From Umbellularia californica (lineage: Eukaryota; Streptophyta; Magnoliopsida; Laurales; Lauraceae): DNA of 64,000 nucleotides. The notes under the pieces are model-generated. The model did no database searches. It was not told where the DNA came from and saw only the letters and a list, made by a program, of their open reading frames with translations. The position numbers were made by a program, and so were the translations under genes. Positions 33,376-45,236 of this stretch are shown piece after piece (position 1 is the stretch's first letter; every line of letters starts with the position of its first letter). Location of the stretch: the NCBI GenBank assembly GCA_028538565.1, contig JAPQWN010000002.1, positions 62,257,699 to 62,321,698 on the forward strand, written 5' to 3'.

Positions 33376-34496
33376 CTGGGTTCGGGAACAGTTCTGTTGC
33401 TTCCTTCTTCCCTTTTCTTACAACCCATTTGAGCCTCTTTTCTACAATAAAATGGGAGGCTCATGACTCCCTTCAATCATTGCCCAACATCATCAAATCC
33501 CCCATAAACAAACATCCAAATCTCCTCATCTCTACATTCAAACAATCACCAAGAGAAGGAATACACCCACATCACAAGAATCATTTAAGTCTTGTACAAG
33601 GGGTAAATCAAAAGCTACAGTCCACACTTTCAAGACAATAAATAAGCAAAAGCTAAAAATCATATTTCAAGACAATAAATGGGCTTACCAACCCTTTTCA
33701 AAGGCATTAAAATCATATTGAATGCAAGTAAGCAACTCATTAATGGAAATAGCCAACCAATCATGTTTGTCATGAAAATCAATCAAAACTCAAAACATCC
33801 ATTCAATCCACTTGCCTCAAGGTCTCTAAACAAGGAAATCAAGCTTCTAGACAACTCTTCCAACCCAAGGATGCAATCTACACAAAAGCCCCCAAATGCA
33901 AACCCTAGAATGGGTTAAACCAAGAAACAAGAAGAGATAACTCTTAATAATGAAAAAGGAGCTCTCCCAAGACTAGAAGAACACAAATCTAAGAGATTAG
34001 GGAGGAAGCTTACTTGTAGGTTCTCCAAATAGACAAGGTGAGCTCAAAGAGGGTCTTGAGATGAGTAGATTCTTCTACAAATGTTATTAAAGAGAAGCTT
34101 GCAAGGAGGGGAAGAGGGTGGTGTGTTAAGGATTTTGTATCTTGCAATTTAATGGATGCACTATTCATTTTATTCATCATTTGAATTCTCTCACATGCAT
34201 TGTTTTAGAAAAGCTTGAAATCTTGATTTATACATGCATTGTTTTAAATCTTGTACACCTTATGATTTATGCATGTTTTGGTTTTAAACATTGGATGCAT
34301 TTTTTAGTTTTAAAAGGATTTTATAAATCAAGCTAGCCATTTGTTTTAACTTTCAAATCTATTTAGGCTTTTGATGTTTCATGATTTTAAAGCACTTGGA
34401 TTGGTTTAAATCATGTTTCCATGCTTGGTTTGATGGCCCAAAAATCCCCTCTTGAAAATACTTTGAAATATGCAAAAATTGGGATTTTTGTCTTAG

Positions 34497-34880
34497 GCTG
34501 TCGGTCAACCGACAAGCTAGGTGTCGGCTAACCGACAGGTGAGCCGAGGTCAACCGATGGATCTGTCGGTCCGAATTCCAGAGAGCTAAAATTTCAAATC
34601 TTCTCTGTCGGTCAGCATGTCGGTCAGGGATCGGTTAACCGACCTTGCTTTCGAAACTGACCGAAGCTCTCTCGGTTAGAAAACCAGAGAGGTGTTTTCT
34701 GACCTAGTTTACATTGTCGGTTAGGGTGTCGGTCAATCCTCGGTTAACCTAACATGTCGGCTAACCGAAACATGCTTTATGGTCAGCAAATTTTTGAAAA
34801 ATATGACCGTTGGCTTGTGACCGTTGGGGGTGTCGGTTAACCGACCCCTGGATGTCGGCTGACCGACAGGTAGCCGTTGA
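34497..34880 (+). repeat. Palindrome island (GTCGGTTAACCGAC words) in the Sirevirus 5' LTR
   Basis: About twelve GTCGGTTAACCGAC / GTCGGCTAACCGACAG words directly upstream of the TATA box, with the spacer CCGAATTCCAGAGAGC. The copy in the 3' LTR is at 40744-41127. Word and spacer resemble those in the unrelated Gypsy solo LTRs 1 and 2. Confidence 0.9.
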
Positions 34881-34891
34881 GCAACTTTTTC

Positions 34892-34899
34892 TATAAAAA
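34892..34899 (+). promoter_or_regulatory. TATA box of the Sirevirus-like 5' LTR
   Basis: TATAAAAA lies 12 bases after the palindrome island and about 770 bases into the LTR. It is the likely promoter of the element RNA. The identical box in the 3' LTR is at 41139. Confidence 0.7.
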
Positions 34900-36082
34900 G
34901 AAGCTCATTCCTTAGCCCCAAGGGATGATCTTTGGAGCCCTTCTTGAGGTATTTTGAGGGAAAAGAAAGGGGATCAAGCTAAGGAAGGCTAAGGGTCATT
35001 AAGGAAAGCTAAAGCTTGGATTAATGAAGTTAAACCACCAAGTAAGCTTTGCCTTTTTATAATCATTGTTTTATGCTTTGTTTAATCTTTGGTAAATGAT
35101 TTTAGCATATAAACTATGATGTGTTGAATCCTCTACTTCTTTAATCTTTGATTTAAGTCATTGGATTCTTCACCTTGATTTCTAAACAAGTTTGTTTTAA
35201 TACTTTATAAAACATGTTTTGTCAAAACCTTTGATTTATTTTATAAACATGTTTCATTAACTTGTTTGAATCATCTTTGTTGTTTTCATTCATTTGAACT
35301 TTAGTTAAATTAGTTTGTTTTTGAAAACAACATTGAATATGCATCACATGTTTAGACATAATTAATTTCATACAACTTGTGAGCTTTTGATTTCATATCT
35401 TCAACAAGTTTGTATTTGGTACATGTGATTTGCATATTACTTCAATCAAATATTTTTATGTGTATTAAACTTTTAATTGCTTCAAGCATAAATTGATTAA
35501 GCTTTATTTTAATACTTGATTGAAGTTTCCACACACACATCATGAGCATTCATCTTTGCATTTTTATAGTGTGTTGTGTGAGTTGATTTACACTTTCTTA
35601 TCCGCCTAATTTAGAGGCAATTATATTGAGCTTAAATTGTATCTCTTAGAGTGTTTTGTGAAGACACCTTCTTTAGAGAAAATCTTTTATTGTAAAGGTT
35701 ATTGCTTAGCCTAAGAAAAGCATTGTGTAAAGGTTATTGCTTAGCCTATAAAAGCACATTGTAAGGTTATTGCTTAGCCTAGAAAAGCATAGTGTTTAAG
35801 GTTATTGCTTAGCCTATTAAAAAGCATAAATAGTGGAAATCCGGTGGGGTGTAGATTCACAAGCCGGTAGTGGATGTAGGCACGTTGGCGGAACCACTAT
35901 AAATCTTGTGTTGTGGTGATTGCTTTTGTGGTGATTGTTGTTGTTTAGCTTCCGCATTTTATTTGTTAATCATCACAAGTGCCTAATTGTTTTAAAGAAG
36001 TTTAAAATTGGCATAATTGGTCATTAAGTTGTAGCTCACCCTATTCACCCCCCCTCTAGGGTTCGGATCCCGGACTTTCAAT

Positions 36083-36100
36083 TGGTATCAGAGCCAGGTT
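36083..36100 (+). other. Primer binding site (initiator tRNA-Met)
   Basis: TGGTATCAGAGCCAGGTT begins two bases after the 5' LTR and matches the 3' end of plant initiator tRNA-Met, the usual primer for minus-strand synthesis. Confidence 0.92.
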
Positions 36101-36180
36101 ACTCCATTTAGGGCTTAAACACCCGGAGTTGATCCTTATTAGCTAAATCCTAGAGATTAGAATCCTAGTGTTGTGTTTAC

Positions 36181-37623
36181 ATGAAAATCATTAGAATGGA
36201 TTCCACTATATTAGACTTTGTAGATTCTTGTGTAGATTCTTCTAGACCATTCCTTCTTCCAACATTTGGAGATTCAAACCATGAATTTAATGAATCTAAA
36301 TTTGAATCAAATGAAGAAGAAAATGATGAAAATCAAGATGACATTCAACAAGCCTATAATGATTTATGTACATTTTCCCTAGAGCTTGTTAAGAAGAATA
36401 AAAGATTAGAAGAAAAATCTAAAAGTCTAAACAAAGAATTAGTTTCTTCAAAAAATGAACTTAGAGAGAAAGAAGAATTAATAAATTGTGTAGACTCTAA
36501 GTTTATGATCTCTTTGCATAATTTGTCTAATGCTCAAGATGAATTAAATGAAATTAAGATAAATTATGATAATCTTAATAAGGAAAATTCTAAACTAAGA
36601 GATCAATTACAAAGGCAAGATAAAGACATTAACAATCTTGAATCTAAGTTAACTATCACTAAGGAAAATTTATCTAATAAGATAAAAACTCAAGAACTTG
36701 GATCCAATGTTATTAATGAACTTAAATTTGAATTAAAACTTGCCCATGAAGAACTAAACAACTTTAAGAGAGTTGAAAATGAACTCATAAAAGTTAAAAA
36801 TGAAAATTCAACCCTTAAAAACCAAGTCACTCAACTTGAAAGCTACAAACAAAAGTATGAGTGCAAATTTACCCATGGTGAAGAAAAATTTGAAAAATTA
36901 TTTAAATTGGGTAAATCTCAAAGAGATAGGACGGATCTTGGATTTAATAGGAATACTTCACATGACCTTAAATTCACTAACACATTTGTGAAAGGTGAGT
37001 CCTCATTCTCTAGCACTCATTCCTCCTTGCCCATGACTAAATGTAATTATTGTGGCATTGAAGGACACTTTAGGTTTGAGTGCAAATTAAGAAGAAGTCA
37101 TGTGTCTAAAACCATCTATGAACAAAAGAAAGTAAAATCAAACTCTATGATGGATAAGACACTAAAAATCAAGGAAGACTCCAAGAAGATTAAACAAGTT
37201 AAAACTATTAAAAAGGAGTCTCCTAAGATAGATTCTAAAAAGCTTAAACAAGTTAAAACTAATATAAAAGAATCTATCAAGAAAAAGCTTCTCAACCTAC
37301 CTCCCCTAACTCAACAAATGAAAGAACTTTTGAAGAAAGTTGCAAAGTTAAATTTAAAATTCAAAAGTCAAATAAAGGGAGAAAATAAGAAGAAAAGAAA
37401 AGAGAATAAATCCCCTAAGAAGAAAAGTCACCAACCTCAAAAGACTAATCACCAACCTAAGATTACATTAGTAAAATCTAAATATAATGGTGATAAGTCC
37501 AAATTAAAAGTTTATCAAGTCAAATGTCCTAGAGTTGGTGAGACTTTTAAGATAGACCTCAAGGATCAACCCTTTCAAGACCTTAGGTGGATTCCCAAAG
37601 TTATATACTTAGATAGACCTTAA
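36181..37623 (+). CDS. Intact gag-like protein of the Sirevirus-like element (480 aa)
   Basis: An open frame with no stop, starting MKIIRMDSTILDF 100 bases after the primer binding site. An acidic N-terminus (residues 35-55) leads into a long coiled coil rich in Lys, Glu, Asn and Leu (about 56-235). A CCHC zinc knuckle C288-x2-C291-x4-H296-x4-C301 (CNYCGIEGHFRFEC) follows, then a strongly basic Lys-rich tail (about 310-450). This is the layout of a truncated Copia gag able to bind RNA, probably assembling with particles of an autonomous relative. The usual N-terminal gag domain seems replaced by the coiled coil. No protease or pol follows. The uninterrupted frame fits the near-identical LTRs. 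Other ATGs at 36196 are possible; the first is chosen by position. Confidence 0.85.
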   Translation: MKIIRMDSTILDFVDSCVDSSRPFLLPTFGDSNHEFNESKFESNEEENDENQDDIQQAYNDLCTFSLELVKKNKRLEEKSKSLNKELVSSKNELREKEELINCVDSKFMISLHNLSNAQDELNEIKINYDNLNKENSKLRDQLQRQDKDINNLESKLTITKENLSNKIKTQELGSNVINELKFELKLAHEELNNFKRVENELIKVKNENSTLKNQVTQLESYKQKYECKFTHGEEKFEKLFKLGKSQRDRTDLGFNRNTSHDLKFTNTFVKGESSFSSTHSSLPMTKCNYCGIEGHFRFECKLRRSHVSKTIYEQKKVKSNSMMDKTLKIKEDSKKIKQVKTIKKESPKIDSKKLKQVKTNIKESIKKKLLNLPPLTQQMKELLKKVAKLNLKFKSQIKGENKKKRKENKSPKKKSHQPQKTNHQPKITLVKSKYNGDKSKLKVYQVKCPRVGETFKIDLKDQPFQDLRWIPKVIYLDRP

Positions 37624-39780
37624 GGCCTTGGACCTCATTGACCAACCTATCCTTTTTAGTTAAATCTTTTTGTTGGTCATGATGTTGCTTTTGCATTTTA
37701 TACTTAGTTACATTTATTAAAATGCAATGTTTATTTGTAATCAATTGTTTTTGTCTTCATGTACCTTTCTAGTTAAATATCATTGTTTTCAAAATCATTT
37801 GATTATAATTTCATCATTATAGATTTGCTTTTTGCTCTCATTTAGTTATATCTTTTGCAATGCATTTCTATATATGATCAATTGATTATGATTTTAAAAG
37901 CTTTTATAGCTAGATTTTTTATAATCGATTGATATTTTCAAATTCATTTGTTTGATTGCCTTAGTTAAATTATTTTGAAAAACAAATGATTTAGATTTTC
38001 CATGGATTCTTTCTTATGGAAAGTTATTGTTTTGAAAAATCAACTTGTATGTGTTTCAAATAAGTTATATCTTTTACAATGCAAGTTAAAAAAAAAATAA
38101 TTTAAGCCTCATTACTACATTCTTGATGAAAAATGAGGATTGAAGATTGATTTTCATTCTATGCTTACTATGTTAGTTTTTTGATATGAAAATTCAATTC
38201 CTTGATTTACTTGAGTTTCAATTGGTTAGTTCTTTATAGTTATATTCTTCAAAATTGAATGTGTTTTTGATAAATGCATTTTTCCAATTGATATCAAGTT
38301 TGAAAAGTTTTTAAGTCAATTTGTATGAGTTTTTGTAGTTATCCTTAATTACATATTGAAATTTGATATTAATTCACTTCATAGTTTTCTTAATCACTTG
38401 ATCATGATTTTATGTTTCATTGTTGGATTTTGATTGTTGAAGTGAATTAAAGTCCTTTGGAAAATGTTCTAAGCTTTGTTAGTTATATTTATAGTTGCAT
38501 TTTCCTTTGAGTTTATTTCCTTGTGTTTATGATTGTATCCTTTAGAAGGAAATAGTTGTTATATGCTATTTGCATCATTGCTCATTTGGTTTCATTCTTT
38601 TTATGCAAATGTCATATAGTTCTATGTATGGTTGTGCTCTTTAGTTACATTAATAGATATCATACTAGAACTTTCAAATCCATCCTCTATGCTTTCTAGT
38701 AATTTTTTTTTAAATGGATGGTTATGATGTTGATTCATGTGTATTTTCCTTGTGATGTCATTCTTATACATGTTTCAACTTCATAGTAGTGTTTAATCAT
38801 ATGAACCTCTTTGAATTCCATTCCTTGTATTTCATAGTTATATCTTTTGTTTGATGGATTTCTTAGTTGTTGAATTCATATGATTTGACATTTTTGTAAA
38901 TTGCATCCTCTACCAAGTTATATATATTCTAAATGCAATTTCTCATGTTCATCAATATGCTCATTAGTTATATTATTCTAAGTGATGAATATCATTTTAT
39001 GATGCTTGTTGGAATTTTGTGTTTGTCACATGCTTGCTCTTAATCATGTTTCATATTCAATTGGTAATCAATTGGTATCATTTTCAATTAGTATCAATAT
39101 CCAATTGGTATCATATCTTGAGTTTGTGATAGACCTTGTGTACATTGGATTGAACTTGATAGTAATATGTTTCTGTTCCATGTCACATTCCATTAGCATC
39201 ATAATGTTCATGTTTGCCTCCTCTCTTGCACTTATAGGTAAATCACATAACCACCATGTTTATGTTTTCATAATTTTGGTTGGTTAATTGTGAGGTTGGC
39301 TTCATGATTGAACTTCATTTCATTCATCTTGTGTATGATAGTTATATTTAATGAATGTATGAAATGATCTCAAAACTTTCATAGCATATGATTTTCATAA
39401 TTATATTGATTGATGCTATGTTTAATAAACCCCATCTCATCATGGATAACTCTAATTTGGATGAACCCTAATAGGTATATTCCTTAACTCCATTTTAGAG
39501 TGATTGAGTTAATACTCTTATCTTTGAATTTCAATTGGTATAATTGCTTTATATATATTTCAATTGGTATCCATGATAGATTATCCTTTTGACCTTGCTC
39601 TTTAATTATCCTATAGCTTTTCCGTCAATTGGTATTTTTATAATGGTAATTTGATCATATTGAGCTTTATTTCTTTTTGTATCTAATCCTTCTCTTGAAG
39701 TTAACCCTCAATTGGTTAAACCATCTTCTTCTTGAACCAAATTGTTAAATCTTTGTCAAAGTTTGACAAAAGGAGATAAT
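37624..39780. other. Non-coding internal region of the Sirevirus-like element
   Basis: About 2.1 kb of A/T-rich sequence without pol homology. It holds more than a dozen TTAGTTATAT/TTAGTTAAAT motifs and several CAATTGGTATC motifs (near 39058, 39069, 39102, 39530 and 39570) that copy the LTR-end/primer-site junction at 36078-36090. No gene seen. Confidence 0.6.
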
Positions 39781-39969
39781 GGATTGAGGGGGAGTAAATC
39801 TTCATAGGAAGTATTAGTTATGATCAAATTCACTCTTATATTGGCTCTATACCCTTATAGACAACACCCATACATGAAAACCTGTTATGTATTTCATTTT
39901 CGAATTCTTTTGTTAACAGGTGCTACTAAGGTATTTTCCTTATTTCATGTGTGTAGGTACCCTTGCAAT

Positions 39970-40370
39970 TTAATGTCAAAGGGGGAGAATATTCTAGATG
40001 TCAAAGAGGGAGAATATAGCTAAGGGAAGAGATGTGCAATTCAATGTCAAAGGGGGAGAGACATTGTATTATCCTCCAAAGAGGAAGTGAATGCATATCT
40101 TGCCAAAACCCAAGAGTGCATGGTCAAAGGGGGAGAGATGAAAGAAGTAGAAGATGCTTGGCCAAAGAAAGGAAGATGAAGAGAAAGCTTGAGGATGATC
40201 AAGCTCCAAGCATCAAGGAGAATGAAGGAAAAGACCAAGGACCCAAGCCAAGTGAAGAAGCAACCAAGAAGATTTCAAGCCTTGTCCAGCCAAGGAGAAG
40301 CTGAAGACTTTATGTGAAGATTCAGTATTGAGTAAGAGAAGGTTTGCCATCAAATTGCAAAGGGGGAGAT
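39970..40370 (+). other. Multiple polypurine tracts before the 3' LTR
   Basis: AAAGGGGGAGA occurs near 39977, 40049, 40127 and 40360, with AAAGAGGGAGA near 40003. The last one lies directly before the 3' LTR and is the likely plus-strand primer. Repeated tracts here are a recognised Sirevirus hallmark. Confidence 0.85.
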
Positions 40371-42327
40371 TGTTAAGGATTTTGTATCTTGCAATTTAAT
40401 GGATGCACTATTCATTTTATTCATCATTTGAATTCTCTCACATGCATTGTTTTAGAAAAGCTTGAAATCTTGATTTATACATGCATTGTTTTAAATCTTG
40501 TACACCTTATGATTTATGCATGTTTTGGTTTTAAACATTGGATGCATTTTTTAGTTTTAAAAGGATTTTATAAATCAAGCTAGCCATTTGTTTTAACTTT
40601 CAAATCTATTTAGGCTTTTGATGTTTCATGATTTTAAAGCACTTGGATTGGTTTAAATCATGTTTCCATGCTTGGTTTGATGGCCCAAAAATCCCCTCTT
40701 GAAAATACTTTGAAATATGCAAAAATTGGGATTTTTGTCTTAGGCTGTCGGTCAACCGACAAGCTAGGTGTCGGCTAACCGACAGGTGAGCCGAGGTCAA
40801 CCGATGGATCTGTCGGTCCGAATTCCAGAGAGCTAAAATTTCAAATCTTCTCTGTCGGTCAGCATGTCGGTCAGGGATCGGTTAACCGACCTTGCTTTCG
40901 AAACTGACCGAAGCTCTCTCGGTTAGAAAACCAGAGAGGTGTTTTCTGACCTAGTTTACATTGTCGGTTAGGGTGTCGGTCAATCCTCGGTTAACCGAAC
41001 ATGTCGGCTAACCGAAACATGCTTTATGGTCAGCAAATTTTTGAAAAATATGACCGTTGGCTTGTGACCGTTGGGGGTGTCGGTTAACCGACCCCTGGAT
41101 GTCGGCTGACCGACAGGTAGCCGTTGAGCAACTTTTTCTATAAAAAGAAGCTCATTCCTTAGCCCCAAGGGATGATCTTTGGAGCCCTTCTTGAGGTATT
41201 TTGAGGGAAAAGAAAGGGGATCAAGCTAAGGAAGGCTAAGGGTCATTAAGGAAAGCTAAAGCTTGGATTAATGAAGTTAAACCACCAAGTAAGCTTTGCC
41301 TTTTTATAATCATTGTTTTATGCTTTGTTTAATCTTTGGTAAATGATTTTAGCATATAAACTATGATGTGTTGAATCCTCTACTTCTTTAATCTTTGATT
41401 TAAGTCATTGGATTCTTCACCTTGATTTCTAAACAAGTTTGTTTTAATACTTTATAAAACATGTTTTGTCAAAACCTTTGATTTATTTTATAAACATGTT
41501 TCATTAACTTGTTTGAATCATCTTTGTTGTTTTCATTCATTTGAACTTTAGTTAAATTAGTTTGTTTTTGAAAACAACATTGAATATGCATCACATGTTT
41601 AGACATAATTAATTTCATACAACTTGTGAGCTTTTGATTTCATATCTTCAACAAGTTTGTATTTGGTACATGTGATTTGCATATTACTTCAATCAAATAT
41701 TTTTATGTGTATTAAACTTTTAATTGCTTCAAGCATAAATTGATTAAGCTTTATTTTAATACTTGATTGAAGTTTCCACACACACATCATGAGCATTCAT
41801 CTTTGCATTTTTATAGTGTGTTGTGTGAGTTGATTTACACTTTCTTATCCGCCTAATTTAGAGGCAATTATATTGAGCTTAAATTGTATCTCTTAGAGTG
41901 TTTTGTGAAGACACCTTCTTTAGAGAAAATCTTTTATTGTAAAGGTTATTGTTTAGCCTAAGAAAAGCATTGTGTAAAGGTTATTGCTTAGCCTATAAAA
42001 GCACATTGTAAGGTTATTGCTTAGCCTAGAAAAGCATAGTGTTTAAGGTTATTGCTTAGCCTATTAAAAAGCATAAATAGTGGAAATCCGGTGGGGTGAA
42101 GATTCACAAGCCGGTAGTGGATGTAGGCACGTTGGCCGAACCACTATAAATCTTGTGTTGTGGTGATTGCTTTTGTGGTGATTGTTGTTGTTTAGCTTCC
42201 GCATTTTATTTGTTAATCATCACAAGTGCCTAATTGTTTTAAAGAAGTTTAAAATTGGCATAATTGGTCATTAAGTTGTAGCTCACCCTATTCACCCCCC
42301 CTCTAGGGTTCGGATCCCGGACTTTCA
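40371..42327 (+). repeat. 3' LTR of the Sirevirus-like element
   Basis: Starts TGTTAAGGAT and ends CCCGGACTTTCA, followed by the target duplication TGGTG. It is the same length as the 5' LTR (1957 bp). It includes the second palindrome island (40744-41127) and TATA box (41139). Confidence 0.95.
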
Positions 42328-42466
42328 TGGTGATCTCCATTTCTCAAAAGATGCAAGGTTGGTGGTGATTTGGCAATGGAGAAGTAAAAAGAAAGGAGAA
42401 AAGGGAAAAGAGAAACCCTAGCTTCGTGTTGTGCTGGAAAAAGAAGAATGAAGAAGATGGGCTCTC

Positions 42467-42474
42467 TATATAAA
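42467..42474 (-). promoter_or_regulatory. TATA box of solo LTR 3
   Basis: TATATAAA on the plus strand reads TTTATATA on the minus strand, about 500 bases into the LTR in its own sense. The position matches the boxes in the other solo LTRs. Confidence 0.5.
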
Positions 42475-42976
42475 GACAATGGGTGTGGGCTCCACCACTA
42501 ACAAACTCTTTGGGCTGAAATCACTACTTTCGGGACCTCAGATGAGTACGACGAAGAAGGAAGAAATGATCACCGAAATATCTAGTTTCCAAAAAGTATA
42601 TGTTTCGCGGGTTTCGGGAATATCAAGTTTTGGGTATAGATACATGTAAAAAGACTGTTTTGTCCTCAATGCTAGAAAATTAGGTTTCGGGGTTCCAGAC
42701 GGGTACGGGATCAACATGAAAGTTGTAGGGATTATCGGGACGAGTGAAACGGGGTAGGCATACAAGTCATCGGGATCTCGGGTAATTCCCAAATTAACGC
42801 AAAGCTATCAAAAGAGAACCCCCAAGGGGCCCCACTAAACACAAGCACTTAAAAATTCCCCAAAGTTATAACAAGAACTATACTAATTCAACTTAGTCAA
42901 GTTCTACCAAACACGCTTAGCACTAACACGCGACTTAATTAGTGCTAATCGGGGTCACTCGGGTCGGGGTCTTACA

Positions 42977-43190
42977 CGCTGCGAGCTCCAAATCCCAATA
43001 CTTGCAAAAGATTTTCAGGTATGCATCATCATGCTTCCAAGCCAATTTACTAAAAATCATGCATCAAAGAAAATCATCATGCATTAGATGCTAGGAAAAC
43101 CTTGACCAAAGTTTGACCAATTCCAACCCAATTTGGTCAAAACCAATCAAACTTTGTCCAAGTAAAAAATCATGTCGGATTTAGCGCTCG
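42977..43190 (-). repeat. GAGCTC hairpin-unit block upstream of copy A gag (part 2)
   Basis: Continues 31221-31439 across solo LTR 3. It ends at ATGATTTTTTACTTGG (minus strand), matching 2481-2500 upstream of the PMD gene. Homology with the PMD flank stops here. Confidence 0.8.
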
Positions 43191-43670
43191 CAGAAATGTT
43201 TGAGCCCTTGTTCGGATTGGAATACCATTTGCTCTCCTTTATGAATCCAAATTTGACATTTCAAAAAAAAATTCAATCTTGTGTCCTTTCCAAGGATGCG
43301 ATTTGAAACATTTGTGCCTAGCGGTGCTAGTATGCCCTTTCGGGTCTACTGTATTTTCGACCGACACATTTGTATCTCCAACCTTATATCAGTTTTACCT
43401 CGAGTAAGCCTTGCTTCTCGGTAATTTGAATTAAGGTCTACAATTGCTTCTAGCAGTCACTGGTACGCTCACCCTGAGCCTACCATACTTGCATTTTAGA
43501 ACAATTGTATCTTTTATGACTTTTTGCCTTCTTCATCTTGCTCGGGCCGGGCTATGTCCCCTTGAGCGATTTGAAAAGACAAAACCATAGTTGTTCTCCA
43601 TTTATGATCACCATATTCTTGTGATTACTAATAGACGTGGTCTTGTTTCAGAAGTTTTTCAAAACTAACA
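43186..43670 (+). promoter_or_regulatory. Leader of copy B gag
   Basis: Begins TGTCGGATTTAGCGCTCGC, which carries one forward GAGCTC-type unit (GCGCTCGCAGAAATGTTTGA). A splice-acceptor-like TCTTGTTTCAG ends at about 43651, 20 bases before the gag ATG, suggesting a 5' leader intron as reported in other Tat elements. No TATA box found. Confidence 0.45.
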
Positions 43671-44720
43671 ATGGCAGCTTCATTGACCATCACTTTTGAT
43701 GAGAACAAGTACCAACTTATGCTTCAAGACAAGCAAAACAACCGCACTCATAAGCACCCCGCTAGTTGCCGAAGCGTCATCTCCCTCGACAACTCTCAAA
43801 ACACCGGGTCAACCTTAACTCTCCGGACCATCGTCTTCGGGTCGCTGGGACCATTCCCACTCCCTGCAGAAGAAACTGTACCTGCCAAGAAGCAGAAAAC
43901 CGCCCCGCAACGTGCCACTAACATGGCACCAAGGGCGAACACAAAGAAGCCTGAAGCCCGTGGCGCTCCCACGAAGCCTCAACCCACAAGAAACCAGGTT
44001 TGCCCCAAAACTTGGTCCTCGAGATCTTCACCGAAGAAACGGAGGTCCCGAACATCTACAAAGCCAGCATATCGGGCTCCTCTCAAGGAGAATCAATTCT
44101 ACCCTCTCTCTTACATGAAAGAGGAGAAACCTACCCTCCGACCAAAGAATAAACAAAATCAGCATTAGCCGGCTTGCTCATACAAGCCCAAAATCAAATC
44201 TTGCATCGTTAGGCCTCCACAAAAACCCACTGAAGCCTTCACTCCTGCAAGTCGACCCTTCATCTCAACAGGGTTCGAACTCGCAAAATTCAAAGCCTCA
44301 CTGCGACAGGCTAAGAACCGTATTTGGATCCTGTCCATGCCCAGCTTCAAAGAGGACAAGCTCGGCTGCTGCACACGAGGGACTACATCCTTCATTGCCA
44401 GAGCTCAGCCAAAGTTGACTGAAGCTCAAATAGCTCGTCGTATGCGTCGCCGCGCAGCATATCGATAGAAGAGACTTGAGAAGCAAAGAACCCAGTATTC
44501 TACTCTCCATGTCTCTAACAAATGGGTCGAAAAAGAAAGAACTGACCAAGTCGTTGCTGTCCATATGGTTGGCAAAACTAGAAGACGCCAGAAGTCAGCA
44601 ACCAAAATTTGTGTCAGACATCCGGTAACTCGCAGTGTCTCCCGGATGTAATCCTCCACTCCTTCAAGCCAAGGACACCGGAGTAATCACTCCTCGGACT
44701 CTTCATCTAAAAAAATGAGC
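43671..44720 (+). pseudogene. Gag N-terminal part of copy B
   Basis: The frame starts MAASLTITFDENKYQLMLQ and continues basic and proline-rich (KKPEARGAPTKPQ, WSSRSSPKKRRSRTSTK). A stop at 44166-44168 interrupts it, but the same frame continues into MPSFKEDKLGCCTRGTTSF at 44338, shared with copy A. Further stops at 44467 and 44649. Solo LTR 4 enters at 44726. Gag forms the particle; this N-terminus has no counterpart in copy A, which shows what A lost. Confidence 0.75.
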
Positions 44721-45229
44721 CCCGTGTAAGACCCCGACCCGAGTGTTTCCTATTAGTACTAATTAAGTTGCGCGTTAGTGCTAAGCTTGATTAGTGATTT
44801 TGACTAAGCTTGGAGTAGAATAGCTTTTAATATAGCTTTTGGGGATTTTAAGTGTCTTGTGTTAGTGGGACCCTTTGGGGGTTCCTTTTTGCTAGTTTTG
44901 CGTTTACTTGGGGGATTTTTGAGATTTCTACAATTCTTATTTTGATCCCGTTTTACTCGTCTTGTTAATCCCTACAACTTTGATGTTGATCCCGAAGCTG
45001 TCCGAAACCCCGAAACCCGACTTCCTTAGCATTGAGGGCAAAACAGTCATTCTACATGAAATCTGTACCCAAAAGTTGATATTCCCGAAACCTGCGAAAC
45101 ATATACTTTTTGGAAACTAGATATTTCGGTGATCAATTTTCCCTTCTTCGTCGATTTCGTTCGAGGTCCCAAAATTAATGATTTCAGCCTCCAAAGTTTC
45201 TAAGTGGTGGAGCCCACTTCAAATTGCTT

Positions 45230-45236
45230 TATATAG
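45230..45236 (+). promoter_or_regulatory. TATA box of solo LTR 4
   Basis: TATATAG lies about 500 bases into the LTR and about 860 bases before the palindrome island, the same spacing as in solo LTR 1. Confidence 0.5.

Larger units (their letters stand above)
34124..36080 (+). repeat. 5' LTR of the Sirevirus-like element
   Basis: Starts TGTTAAGGATTTTGTATC and ends CGGATCCCGGACTTTCA. Differences from the 3' LTR seen by eye: 34750, 35705 (C against T), 35852 (T against A) and 35890 (G against C). Tandem GGTTATTGCTTAGCCTA units lie at about 35694-35822. Confidence 0.95.
34124..42327 (+). mobile_element. Young Sirevirus-like (Ty1/Copia) non-autonomous LTR retrotransposon, 8204 bp
   Basis: Two 1957-bp LTRs (34124-36080 and 40371-42327) differ at only about four positions by eye. 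The target duplication TGGTG is exact (34119-34123 and 42328-42332). A primer binding site follows the 5' LTR; several AAAGGGGGAGA polypurine tracts precede the 3' LTR. It encodes one gag-like protein and no protease, integrase, RT or RNase H, so it depends on a helper. Gag with a CCHC knuckle and multiple polypurine tracts are known Sirevirus traits. Confidence 0.92.
31440..42976 (-). mobile_element. Solo LTR 3 (same family, minus strand), split by a Sirevirus-like element
   Basis: On the minus strand it starts TGTAAGACCCCGACCC (42976) and ends GGGGTCGCGACA (31440). The target duplication is CGCTA / CGCTG (31435-31439 and 42977-42981), one mismatch. Without the nested element it is about 3.3 kb. 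It inserted into one of the GAGCTC hairpin units upstream of the copy A gag. Confidence 0.92.
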
